DNA from: a virus
IMG/VR virus record: IMGVR_UViG_3300017917_002929
Location: 1-29,150 of that record
Direction: 5' to 3' (one strand)
DNA: 29,150 nucleotides
Positions 7,435 to 15,683 of this stretch are shown here, piece by piece. The notes beneath the pieces were generated by a model. It was not told the origin of the DNA and searched no databases. It worked only from the letters and a program-made list of their open reading frames with translations. Within the stretch, counting starts at the first letter, position 1. The number at the start of each line of letters is the position of its first letter. Made by a program: the position numbers and the translations under genes.

Positions 7435-7794
7435 ATGGATTTTAATCAAGTTTTATTCAAAGATAAAACCTTTTCAAGCTTACTTGAGGATATATATAAA
7501 AATGCCAACCGTAAGGAAAAGGAAATCAAAGCATTAATCGATCAACTGAAACCTATGATACAGGAGCCAGGTGACGCGATGATGCTTGTTCCTTTGTTAA
7601 AGGAATATATGGAATTAGCAATTAAGAATGATGATGCCTTAATTAAAATGGCAGGTATTGTTCAACGAGGAATGAATAGCAATAGCGGAAATACTGATGA
7701 TGGTATGTTAAGTGAGCGTGATAAAGAATTATTGTTCCAAGAAATTAGTAATATTGGCCATAATGTTGAAGTAAAGCAACTTGAAAATAAATAA
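7435..7794 (+). CDS. Helical hypothetical protein upstream of the baseplate hub genes (119 aa)
   Basis: An all-helical acidic protein of unknown family. It has a short N-terminal segment (MDFNQVLFKDKTF), charged helices (NANRKEKEIKALIDQLKP, then LVPLLKEYMELAIKNDDALI), a Ser/Asn/Gly linker (about 80-95) and a final helix. It is the first gene after the sigma factor and a candidate late promoter. Its stop overlaps the start of the composite hub protein (TAATG). It could be a chaperone or small tail-assembly protein; this is inferred only from position. Confidence 0.75.
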   Translation: MDFNQVLFKDKTFSSLLEDIYKNANRKEKEIKALIDQLKPMIQEPGDAMMLVPLLKEYMELAIKNDDALIKMAGIVQRGMNSNSGNTDDGMLSERDKELLFQEISNIGHNVEVKQLENK

Positions 7795-8798
7795 TGGGTA
7801 GAGAAAATACTATACGAACTGGAGTGAACGTACCTAACAGAATGTTAGATATGACTTATAATGTATCTAGTGCTAAAAAATCTCCTGCTCCACATTTCAC
7901 TTATGGTTTAGTTAGAGATGTAAATCCAAGTAATAGATCAATTTCATACTCACCTATTGTAAGTAATGTACCTTCAAATAAAGTAGGTATAGCTATTCCT
8001 TTATCAACTAATTTTGTTAAATTACCTGAACCTAATAATATAGTTCGTATATTTGTAGGTCCTGATATAGATGCTTCAATAGCTAACTCTGTAGGATCCA
8101 ATACAATGTATTATGATCCAACCCCAGTTGGTGTTTGGAAAACAGTAGATAATAATAAAATTGATCAAAGTTTACTTCAAGCTCCAAAAGATAAAGCATC
8201 TAATGTAAATGCTAAAGATATAAAAAAAGCAGCTTTAGGCATACCTCACAATTCAAATAAAAAAACAAACGGTGCTAACTCATTACCTACACATAATTAT
8301 ATAATTTCAAAACCAATAGCATCAGATGACAGTTTCGCTATTATAATTGGGGGTTATCCAAGTTCAGCTAATGGTGCTTCTCAAATTAAAAAACTAGCTG
8401 AAGCAGCAGGAGTAACAAGTAATAAAAATATTATTTTTAGCGACTATGAGAACTCAACTGAAAGTCTTAAAAATGTTATAAAAAAAGATTATCCAAATGC
8501 TACATTCTCTTCATTTAGTGGATGGTCAAGAGGAGGATTAAATGCTTGGGCAGAAGTAGGTAATTTTAATTTTGTAGGATTAATGGACCCATCAATGCCT
8601 AGTGGGTATATCCCAAACACAACAGACCCAGGAGCATTTATGATGTATAATCCTAATAACTGGCATACTAGTTACCCATTAATAGAATCAAATCAAAGAT
8701 TATATGGCCCTAAAATGGGAAATAGAGCCACAGAATTAAAACAAGGACATTCTGTTATACCAGTAACATTTTTAAAGACATATAGAAATAGATTATAA
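7794..8798 (+). CDS. Baseplate hub-like protein with C-terminal serine-hydrolase (lipase/esterase-like) domain
   Basis: 334 residues. Residues 35-90 form a beta-rich segment (HFTYGLVRDVNP, RSISYSPIV, VGIAIPLSTN, NNIVRIFVG) like the OB-fold of gp5-type hub proteins. A linker (about 115-175) leads to an alpha/beta domain: strand FAIIIGGYPSS, helix, strand NIIFSDYEN, helix, then FSGWSRGGLNAW with a nucleophile elbow Gly-x-Ser245-x-Gly. Strand FVGLMDPSMP presents Asp265 and KQGHSVIPV presents His319. This Ser-Asp-His order is that of the alpha/beta-hydrolase fold. I infer an esterase or lipase acting on the envelope during infection. T4 carries a lysozyme at the comparable place. Stop and next start overlap (TAATG). 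The hydrolase reading is motif-based; the hub role is inferred from the OB-like part and context. Confidence 0.7.
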   Translation: MGRENTIRTGVNVPNRMLDMTYNVSSAKKSPAPHFTYGLVRDVNPSNRSISYSPIVSNVPSNKVGIAIPLSTNFVKLPEPNNIVRIFVGPDIDASIANSVGSNTMYYDPTPVGVWKTVDNNKIDQSLLQAPKDKASNVNAKDIKKAALGIPHNSNKKTNGANSLPTHNYIISKPIASDDSFAIIIGGYPSSANGASQIKKLAEAAGVTSNKNIIFSDYENSTESLKNVIKKDYPNATFSSFSGWSRGGLNAWAEVGNFNFVGLMDPSMPSGYIPNTTDPGAFMMYNPNNWHTSYPLIESNQRLYGPKMGNRATELKQGHSVIPVTFLKTYRNRL

Positions 8799-10735
8799 TG
8801 GCAAACGATAAAATATATCCTATAGATATGAATTCCAAAGATATCCTCCTTCAAAATGAAGGTGGAGGTGGAATGATTATGAATGATCAATTTATTGGTA
8901 TTGTAGGTAATATGCTTCCTGACCAAAAGAAACTTCTTGATGATCAAGAATATACTGGTGGTACTAATATACAAACAGATAAATTTTCTAGTAATATTAT
9001 AATCACTAATGCTAGTAGTAATCCTGTTGGTGTAAATGACTTAGCAAGTAAGAACTTTGATTCATTAGATCAAAGTATAGGTACTAATCAAGTAGTAGCT
9101 CCTGCTCCAAAAGAACATTGTGGTGGAGCTAATTTATTAAATTATGAATTTCAAGAAGCTGCTCAAAATTTTTCATTATGGGAAGAGATAAATAGTGATG
9201 GAGGTAATCCAAAATTAAATTTTAATGATAATAACAATTATCTTAAAACTGAAGATCAACTAAATAAATTATTATTTTCAAAAACATCTATTGATGTTAT
9301 AAAAGGTGTAATATCCTTAGATAATTCCTCTTTTAAAGATTTAGGATGGGGTCAATATGGTAGTGGTTTATCTGATCTTTCACAAAATGTATTGAATTTT
9401 TATGACAATTACTTTTTAAGTAATAAAAAAAATGATTTAGGAAAAATTAAATATACATTAAAATATTTTAAAAATAATAATGGTGTTAATAAAAATGAAG
9501 CTAGAAGTGTATTTGATATACAAACATTACCTTCTGGATTAAGAGTAATGGCTTTACAAAACTGTTATAATTCAGGAGATAAATGGATAAATAGAATACT
9601 AACAACAATGGGTCCTAATAGACTAAATGTTCTTAATGGGATATTTGGTATTACTATTGAACAATCAAAAACAGGTGGAAAGGGTGCTTTACCTCCTGAT
9701 GAAAAAGCTAAAAAGTTTTTTGATCAATACGCTGATATAATTAATACTTATAATGAAGATAAACCTAAATTTTTAAAAACCTTAGCTACAGAAACTAAAG
9801 AATGGTATGGTAGATTAGTAGACCAAGGTGGAGATAAAAGATATAAACAACAAAATAAAGCATTTAAAGATTTTTATAATGTTTATGTTGATATAGCTCT
9901 AGCAATAGCATTAAAATATGCTGATTGCCCTGATGAATATGAATTAGCAGGAAATGTTCCAACAGCACCAACACCCTCTCCATCAGTGACAGTGACAGCA
10001 CCTCCAACAGTAGCAGAAACGGATGATGATATATACGCGGCGGAACTTTTACCTGCTTCAGAAGATGAAACTTTTAAAGTATTTGATGATGTGGAATATT
10101 CATCAAATTCAATTATATTAGATTTAATAGCAGAAGATCCATCAAGAGTAAATCCTTTTAAACCACCTACTAAAGTAGACCCATCATTACTAGTGGATAT
10201 GAATGAGATTTCTAAATGGGTAAAAATGGATAAAGATGCCCAAAGTGATTTTGATAATGGATGGACAAATCCAAATCATCCAAAATGGGGAACAATAAGT
10301 ATTAATCCTTATTTACTACAAAGTATAGCGTCAGCTTGTAAAAAGGTTAATATAGTAGCTACTATAACATGTGCAAAAACAGGACATGGTATAAAATCTA
10401 AAGGTGGTGCTGAGAGTAGACACTGGAAAGGTACTGGCGTTGATATTGGTATATTAAATGGTATTGCAGGAGAAAATAAACAATTCGCTGGAACAAATAT
10501 AAATAATATGGTACCTGAATTTCGAAGATTAGGTACAATACTTTATAATCAATTAGTAGCAGATGGACATGGTGGAGATGAAAGTCTTTTAGGTACAATG
10601 AAACAAGTTGAAGCATCATATGATAAATCTGTGTTATTTATGACAGATGTAGGCGGTAATCACTATAATCACTTACATGTTGGTAATAGAATTCTATCAG
10701 CACCAGGTGTTAAACCAAAAATAGTTAGATATTAA
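8798..10735 (+). CDS. Multidomain baseplate/tail lysin with C-terminal M15-like zinc peptidase domain
   Basis: 645 residues in three parts. Residues 1-110 are a Gly/Asn-rich unassigned head. Residues 120-380 are a helical domain with WEEINSDGG, ALQNCYNSGDKWI and KEWYGRLVDQGGDKRY; its layout loosely recalls GH108-type muramidases with a helical C-terminal part, but no catalytic Glu is certain. A Pro/Thr/Ser linker (389-406) leads to residues 490-645, where SRHWKGTGVDIG places His542 and Asp549 and NHYNHLHVG places His625 and His627. That His-x6-Asp plus His-x-His pattern marks M15/VanY-like peptidoglycan peptidases. The position three residues before the HxH (often Glu or Asp) is His622, which is odd. 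It is likely a virion-borne wall-degrading enzyme for DNA entry. It follows the esterase-like hub gene directly. Confidence 0.75.
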   Translation: MANDKIYPIDMNSKDILLQNEGGGGMIMNDQFIGIVGNMLPDQKKLLDDQEYTGGTNIQTDKFSSNIIITNASSNPVGVNDLASKNFDSLDQSIGTNQVVAPAPKEHCGGANLLNYEFQEAAQNFSLWEEINSDGGNPKLNFNDNNNYLKTEDQLNKLLFSKTSIDVIKGVISLDNSSFKDLGWGQYGSGLSDLSQNVLNFYDNYFLSNKKNDLGKIKYTLKYFKNNNGVNKNEARSVFDIQTLPSGLRVMALQNCYNSGDKWINRILTTMGPNRLNVLNGIFGITIEQSKTGGKGALPPDEKAKKFFDQYADIINTYNEDKPKFLKTLATETKEWYGRLVDQGGDKRYKQQNKAFKDFYNVYVDIALAIALKYADCPDEYELAGNVPTAPTPSPSVTVTAPPTVAETDDDIYAAELLPASEDETFKVFDDVEYSSNSIILDLIAEDPSRVNPFKPPTKVDPSLLVDMNEISKWVKMDKDAQSDFDNGWTNPNHPKWGTISINPYLLQSIASACKKVNIVATITCAKTGHGIKSKGGAESRHWKGTGVDIGILNGIAGENKQFAGTNINNMVPEFRRLGTILYNQLVADGHGGDESLLGTMKQVEASYDKSVLFMTDVGGNHYNHLHVGNRILSAPGVKPKIVRY

Positions 10736-10737
10736 TA

Positions 10738-11172
10738 ATGGGAAAAGATATAAATCAATATAAAGGAGAACAGATAGTATTATCATCAGGACGTTTAGTT
10801 TTTAACTCACGTGTTAATGATATTTATTTAAACGCTAAACGTTATATCAACTTCTCAGCTGGTGATAAAGTAACTATTGATGTAGGTAATATAGATAGTG
10901 ATGACGAACAAAATATGTTTTTAGTTAATGCTCCTAGAATACAGTTTGGTCTAGATAAAAATGGTGTAGCTGAACCAATAGTTAAAGGTGAGCAGTTAGA
11001 TGAGATATTATCTCAAATAATGGAAGCTTTAGCTGAGTATAGTGATTTGGTAGCTACATCATCTAATGAACCTGCTATAGCACCTATTGCTGCTAAATTT
11101 ATACAAGGTAGATTTCAAGGAATAAAAGCAAATCTAGAAAATTTTAAATCAACTAAATCCTTTACAATATAA
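10738..11172 (+). CDS. Baseplate spike protein, gp5 C-terminal-like beta-helix
   Basis: 144 residues. The N-terminal half is a run of short strands (EQIVLSSGRLVFNSRV, IYLNAKRYINFSAGDKVTID, QNMFLVNAPRIQFGLD) of the kind that makes the triple-stranded beta-helix of phage central spikes, where each strand adds a turn. The C-terminal half (about 85-144) is helical: a VKGEQLDEILSQIMEALAEY helix after a short Pro-rich connector, typical of gp5 C-terminal proteins in T4-like marine phages. It would form the membrane-piercing tip under the hub. It follows the peptidase protein by two bases and overlaps the next start. Confidence 0.68.
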   Translation: MGKDINQYKGEQIVLSSGRLVFNSRVNDIYLNAKRYINFSAGDKVTIDVGNIDSDDEQNMFLVNAPRIQFGLDKNGVAEPIVKGEQLDEILSQIMEALAEYSDLVATSSNEPAIAPIAAKFIQGRFQGIKANLENFKSTKSFTI

Positions 11173-12254
11173 TGGTATCAATCCCAAGTAATTTAAATCC
11201 ATCTCAAATAGGGAGTGTTGTTAATAATATTCCTGGCGCTGGTGCGGCTATAGGTAGTGCTAAAGCATTAGTTGGAGCCGGTGTAGCTAAAGCTGAGGAA
11301 GCTCAAGCTCAACTTAAAAAAGCTAAAGCCAAAATGGATAAGGCTAAGAAAGAATTAGAAAAATCTAAAAATGCTAAAAACTTTCTAAAAGATCAAAATA
11401 AATTAAGTGCTGCTGATACTAGAAATATACTAGTAGCAGCTGCTTTACCTATACTATCTCAATTTATCAATACAGAAAAATTAACAAAATTATTAATAGA
11501 TAAAATTATTAATGAAGCAAAAAAGAAACTAGAAAAATATGGCCGTGTAGAAGTATCAGGAGGTACAATTACCTTCACTCCTAAAAGTAAAGGTGATTTT
11601 GAAAAATTCGCTCAAAATTTTAAACGTAAAGTAGACTCATTAAAAAAAGCAGTTGCATCATTAAAAAAGATAATTGATTCTTTAGTTACCTTACTTAAGA
11701 TAGTTAGAGCAGGATTAGTAGCTATTAAAGCATATATTGTAGTTTTAAAAATAAAATTAAAAAGACTAGCTGCTAAAGCCGCTGCTGAAGCTGCACTTCC
11801 ATCTGATACAAAACCAGCAATGGCTAAGTATATAGCATTTAAAGAAGCAACTGATCCTATAATAAATGTATTAGAGAAAAAAGTAGATGATTATATATTA
11901 ATGACCACAGTTATTAGTGGTATGTTAGGTATATTTAAAAAATTAATTGATAAAATTAAACAAAAATTAGATCGATTAAATATTATTATTAATAGTGTAC
12001 CTGATCCATCTAACACATTATCAACAGAATTAAACACTACACCTACTTCAACAACCACAACATCAACATCATTGGAAGATTATGAAGACATGAAAGGTAG
12101 ACAATATTCTATCAAAGTTGATACTCTCCCAGATGGATCACTACAAGCTACAGCTTTTGATAAATCCAGCAAAATGCCAATAGCAAAAACAGCTCCTAGT
12201 AGAACACGTGGAGCCGATAAATTACTTGATGAAATTAAACAAATATTAGGATAA
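11172..12254 (+). CDS. Long helical structural protein, probably hub- or tail-associated (360 aa)
   Basis: Residues 30-70 form an Ala/Lys/Glu-rich coiled coil (KAEEAQAQLKKAKAKMDKAK), residues 75-230 are more hydrophobic helices (including SLVTLLKIVRAGLVAIKAYI, which may be buried or membrane-interacting), and residues 230-280 are a second coiled coil with FKKLIDKIKQKLDRLNIIIN. A Thr/Ser-rich linker (about 285-300) is followed by a compact beta-alpha tail. Helical Ala-rich proteins with internal hydrophobic segments are seen among tape-measure and hub-chaperone proteins, but it is far shorter than a tape measure. It overlaps the spike gene by one base. Function is inferred from context only. 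Confidence 0.72.
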   Translation: MVSIPSNLNPSQIGSVVNNIPGAGAAIGSAKALVGAGVAKAEEAQAQLKKAKAKMDKAKKELEKSKNAKNFLKDQNKLSAADTRNILVAAALPILSQFINTEKLTKLLIDKIINEAKKKLEKYGRVEVSGGTITFTPKSKGDFEKFAQNFKRKVDSLKKAVASLKKIIDSLVTLLKIVRAGLVAIKAYIVVLKIKLKRLAAKAAAEAALPSDTKPAMAKYIAFKEATDPIINVLEKKVDDYILMTTVISGMLGIFKKLIDKIKQKLDRLNIIINSVPDPSNTLSTELNTTPTSTTTTSTSLEDYEDMKGRQYSIKVDTLPDGSLQATAFDKSSKMPIAKTAPSRTRGADKLLDEIKQILG

Positions 12255-12258
12255 TAAA

Positions 12259-12267
12259 ATATTTATA
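12259..12267 (+). promoter_or_regulatory. Candidate late promoter motif ATATTTATA
   Basis: The core nine bases of the repeated motif lie in the 16-base gap before 12271, ending only three bases from the ATG. The flanking bases (AAAC) differ from the longer copies at 7414 and 22046. A match here may be chance in such AT-rich DNA. Confidence 0.3.
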
Positions 12268-12270
12268 AAC

Positions 12271-12735
12271 ATGAAAGCGGATACATTCGTAAAATTATTA
12301 AGAAAAGTCGTGCGTGAAGAAGTACAAGCTGTTGTAAGGGAAGAGCTAGGATTATTACTTGAGGCGCCAACGCCTAAACCGGTAGTGGCAGAGTCCAAAA
12401 AACCGGCTATTAAAAATTCCATGGTCGAATCAATACGACCTGCCAAACCTACACAGCCTTCAAAACCTATGAGTTTTTCTAGTAACAACGTATTAAATGA
12501 TATTCTAAATGAAACAGCTAATGCTGGTGAGTGGAGAACAGTAGCTGATATGAAAGCTGAAAACGCTATGGGTTTCGGAGGAAACGCATACGGGAATGAA
12601 TCTATGGTAGTAGAAAGCGTTGATCAAATGTTAGCTAGTACAAGACCAGCAGGAGATATTAACGCTGTTAGAATTGATGTTGTACCTGACTTCACAGCAT
12701 TAATGAGTAAAATGAAACAAGAAGGACAAATATAA
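12271..12735 (+). CDS. Hypothetical protein before gp25 (154 aa), N-terminal helix and disordered middle
   Basis: Residues 1-32 form a strongly amphipathic charged helix (KLLRKVVREEVQAVVREELG). Residues 33-70 are Pro/Lys/Ser-rich and probably disordered. Two helices follow, with a conserved-looking NVLNDILNETANAGEWRT segment and a C-terminal DVVPDFTALMSKMKQEGQI. No catalytic motif is seen. It lies immediately before the gp25 gene with TAATG overlap, as small wedge-associated proteins often do. I have no family name for it. Confidence 0.75.
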   Translation: MKADTFVKLLRKVVREEVQAVVREELGLLLEAPTPKPVVAESKKPAIKNSMVESIRPAKPTQPSKPMSFSSNNVLNDILNETANAGEWRTVADMKAENAMGFGGNAYGNESMVVESVDQMLASTRPAGDINAVRIDVVPDFTALMSKMKQEGQI

Positions 12736-13157
12736 TGTTAAAAAGACCTACATATACCTTAAATCCCCAAGACGTCGGACAAAAACGAGGTATTGGAATT
12801 AGTGTTCTTTTTAATAATGGAAATAATGTTTTCAATCAAACATTCACCACTAAAGATCAAGTTAAATCTAATTTAATTAACTATATATTAACTAATAAAG
12901 GTGAGCGTTTTTTTAATCCTACATTTGGGGGTGATTTAAGAGCTTCACTATTTGATCCTGATTCTTCATTTGATAATATAACAGCTAGATTAGAACAAGA
13001 AATATACGCTTATGTACCTAATATTATTATTCGTAATATAGGTATCAAAAAATATTCTGATGAAAATTTAGTGAATATAACACTAGACTATTCAATAAAT
13101 AACCAAGATGATACTTTAGTAATAAATGTATCAACAAATGATTTAACTAAACAATAA
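12735..13157 (+). CDS. gp25: Baseplate wedge protein, gp25/GPW family
   Basis: 140 residues, the usual length of T4 gp25 (about 132). The family signature is at residues 56-75: GERFFNPTFGGDLRASLFDP, preceded by the VKSNLINYILTNK helix and followed by an amphipathic helix (ITARLEQEIYAYVPNI) and two terminal strands (IGIKKYS and NITLDYSINN). gp25 forms the core of each baseplate wedge with gp6 and gp53 and is related to a type VI secretion baseplate protein. It is followed by the gp6 gene with TAATG overlap, the expected partner order. Confidence 0.92.
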   Translation: MLKRPTYTLNPQDVGQKRGIGISVLFNNGNNVFNQTFTTKDQVKSNLINYILTNKGERFFNPTFGGDLRASLFDPDSSFDNITARLEQEIYAYVPNIIIRNIGIKKYSDENLVNITLDYSINNQDDTLVINVSTNDLTKQ

Positions 13158-15028
13158 TGGCAAACGTACCTGATATAAAATATTTTGATAAAGACTTTAC
13201 TACGTTAAAGCAAGATCTAGTCAACTATGCTAGAACATATTTTCAGAACAACTATATGGATTTTAGTCCATCAGCACCTGGTAATATGTTTATGGAAATG
13301 GCTGCTTATGTAGGTGATGTATTATCATTTTACACTGACACTCAGTTACAAGAAACATTATTATTATATGCTCAAGAGAGAAAAAATATTATTGCTTTAG
13401 CATATGCTTTAGGTTATCGTCCTAAAGTAACTACAGCATCATCAGTAGTGTTAGATGTATTTCAATTAATACCTTCTGATGGTTCTCCTAGTTATAATCC
13501 TGATTATAGATATGCTTCAACATTAGATAAAAATACTGTAGTTAAATCAAATTCCAATCCAAACATAACTTTTATTACTCAAGATTCAGTTGATTTTAAA
13601 TTTTCATCATCATTTAATCCAACAGAAGTTAGTATATATCAATATTATAACTCAACTACAAATCCACAATATTATCTACTTAAAAAACAAGTAGAAGCAA
13701 TATCAGGACAAATTAAAACAACAGAATTTACATTTGGTAATCCTGAACAATTCCCAACAGTCACTATTAATGATGATAATATTATTGAGATACTTAGTAT
13801 AACTGATAGTGATAATAATACATGGTATGAAGTTCCTTATTTAGCTCAAGACACAGTATTTGATGAATCTTTAAATCTACCAGTATTTGAACCTAATTAT
13901 AGTAATGATGATAGCGCTCGTTTTTTATTGCGTTTAAAAAAAGTTCAAAGACGTTTTTCAACACGATTTAATGATGATAACAATTTAGTGTTAGAGTTTG
14001 GTAGCGGCGTTACTTCAGTTCCTGATGAGACAATTATACCTAATCCTGATAATGTTGGTTTAGGTCTAGTTGATGGAATTAGTAAATTAAATATGGCTTA
14101 TGATCCATCTAACTTCCAATATACAAATGAGTATGGTATTGCTCCTTCAAATACTACTTTAACAGTAACTTACTTAGTAGGTGGAGGTGTTGAAACTAAT
14201 TTGCCATCAGATGATATTAATTTAAATACTGACACTACTGTTAATATTAATGATTATAATTTAGACCCAACATTAGTTACTATTTCAAAAGGATCAGTTA
14301 GATTTAACAACCCAGCCCCTTCATCTGGAGGAGGACCGGGAGAAACTACTGAGCAGATTCGTTTACAAGCATTAGCTAATTTCCCAACTCAAAATAGAAA
14401 TGTCACTAAAGCTGACTATTTAGTTCGTGCTTTATCTATGCCTCCTAAATATGGTTATATAAGTAAAGCTTATGTAGCACAAGATTATTTAGTAATGAAT
14501 GACGCTGACAAACAAAATTTTATTACTAATAATCCTCTAGCTATTTCAGTTTATGTTTTATCAAATAATATAGATGGTAAAATAACAACAGCTGCTAATA
14601 TTATAAAACAAAATTTAAAAACATACTTATCATATAATAAAATGATGAGTGATGCTATTATCATTAAAGACGCTTATTATTCTAATATTAAAGTTAACTT
14701 TGACATAACAGCATTACCAGCTTATAACTCACAAGATGTATTAACTAAATGTATCGCTGAATTGAAATCATATTTTGATATATCTAAGTGGCAAATTAAC
14801 CAACCTATTATATACTCAGACATTTATAATTTAATAGGAGCTGTTAAAGGTGTACAATCAGTTATTAAAGTGACTATTGAAAATTTAGCAGGAGGTAATT
14901 ATTCTCCTTATAGTTATGATATCCAATCGGCTACAAAGCAAGGTGTTGTTTATCCTTCATTAGACCCAATGATTTTTGAAGTAAGATATCCTGACACTGA
15001 TATTTATGGCCGTATTGTAACCTACTAA
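13157..15028 (+). CDS. gp6: Baseplate wedge protein, gp6/baseplate-J type
   Basis: 623 residues (T4 gp6 has 660). The N-terminal segment has the family pattern: YFDKDFTTLKQDLVNYAR, then FSPSAPGNMFMEMAAYVGDV, LSFYTDTQLQETLL and ERKNIIALAYALGYRP. A beta-rich middle follows (about 90-330). The C-terminal half holds GETTEQIRLQALANFPTQNR and VTKADYLVRALS, found in baseplate-J proteins, and a ferredoxin-like terminal part with YNLIGAVKGVQSV. gp6 forms the ring that joins the six wedges. The gene follows gp25 directly. Start chosen at the TAATG overlap. Confidence 0.9.
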   Translation: MANVPDIKYFDKDFTTLKQDLVNYARTYFQNNYMDFSPSAPGNMFMEMAAYVGDVLSFYTDTQLQETLLLYAQERKNIIALAYALGYRPKVTTASSVVLDVFQLIPSDGSPSYNPDYRYASTLDKNTVVKSNSNPNITFITQDSVDFKFSSSFNPTEVSIYQYYNSTTNPQYYLLKKQVEAISGQIKTTEFTFGNPEQFPTVTINDDNIIEILSITDSDNNTWYEVPYLAQDTVFDESLNLPVFEPNYSNDDSARFLLRLKKVQRRFSTRFNDDNNLVLEFGSGVTSVPDETIIPNPDNVGLGLVDGISKLNMAYDPSNFQYTNEYGIAPSNTTLTVTYLVGGGVETNLPSDDINLNTDTTVNINDYNLDPTLVTISKGSVRFNNPAPSSGGGPGETTEQIRLQALANFPTQNRNVTKADYLVRALSMPPKYGYISKAYVAQDYLVMNDADKQNFITNNPLAISVYVLSNNIDGKITTAANIIKQNLKTYLSYNKMMSDAIIIKDAYYSNIKVNFDITALPAYNSQDVLTKCIAELKSYFDISKWQINQPIIYSDIYNLIGAVKGVQSVIKVTIENLAGGNYSPYSYDIQSATKQGVVYPSLDPMIFEVRYPDTDIYGRIVTY

Positions 15029-15038
15029 AAATTAAATT

Positions 15039-15638
15039 ATGGACTTAAGTAAATTAAAAGGACACGTTCCTGATAAAGTAATTGATCAAATCCCAGGAGT
15101 AATGGATAAATTCCAAATTAACACTCCACTACGTTTAGCACACTTTTTAGCTCAATGTGGCCATGAATCAGGTGGATTTAGATTAACTAAAGAGAATTTA
15201 AACTATAGTGCTAAAGGTTTAGCAGGTACATTTAAAAAATATTTCCCAACAGAAGCAGCAGCCGCATCATATGCTAGACAACCTGAGAAAATTGCTAATA
15301 AAGTGTATGGAAATAGAATGGGCAATGGTCCTGAATCATCTGGAGACGGTGCAAAGTATTGTGGTCGTGGTTATATACAGTTAACAGGTAAAGATAATTA
15401 CACAGCATTTGGTAAATCTATTAATGAAGATGTTTGTGCTAACCCAGCAGTAGTAGCTGACAAATATGCTTTATTATCAGCTGCTTGGTTCTTTAATAAA
15501 AATGGCTTACATAAAATGGCTGATGAAGGTGCTACTGACGCAGTTGTAACTAAAATCACTAAACGTGTCAATGGTGGTACTATTGGTTTAGCGGATCGTA
15601 TTAAGCATTTTAAAGAATATCATCATTTATTAGCTTAA
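15039..15638 (+). CDS. Glycoside hydrolase family 19 lysozyme/chitinase-like enzyme
   Basis: 199 residues, a single-domain GH19. Catalytic Glu43 is in LAQCGHESGGFRL and the second Glu (Glu52) is in KENLNYS, as in phage GH19 endolysins. GRGYIQLTGKDNY (109-121) is the substrate-cleft signature, and WFFNKNGLHK and VNGGTIGLADR complete the domain. The enzyme cuts beta-1,4 bonds in peptidoglycan or chitin. There is no signal peptide. Its position among wedge genes suggests either a virion-associated lysin or the lysis endolysin; no holin was found beside it. The start codon is preceded by an A/T leader 10 bases after the gp6 stop. Confidence 0.92.
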   Translation: MDLSKLKGHVPDKVIDQIPGVMDKFQINTPLRLAHFLAQCGHESGGFRLTKENLNYSAKGLAGTFKKYFPTEAAAASYARQPEKIANKVYGNRMGNGPESSGDGAKYCGRGYIQLTGKDNYTAFGKSINEDVCANPAVVADKYALLSAAWFFNKNGLHKMADEGATDAVVTKITKRVNGGTIGLADRIKHFKEYHHLLA

Positions 15639-15654
15639 TCTCTATAAACATTCC

Positions 15655-15663
15655 ATATTTATA
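15655..15663 (+). promoter_or_regulatory. Candidate late promoter motif ATATTTATA
   Basis: The core of the recurring motif lies in the 45-base gap after the GH19 gene, 20 bases before the ATG at 15684, a spacing close to that of the copy at 22046. The downstream bases (CTAGAATAATA) are different. Confidence 0.4.
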
Positions 15664-15683
15664 CTAGAATAATACTAATATAA

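Noticed and set aside
8693-8974. Minus-strand open frame over the junction of the two hub genes
   Set aside because: A shadow of two strong + strand genes; no opposite-strand gene exists elsewhere in the window.
11172-12254. Tape measure protein
   Set aside because: It is helical and Ala-rich, but 360 residues is too short for the tail of a contractile phage of this type, and it sits among hub and wedge genes.
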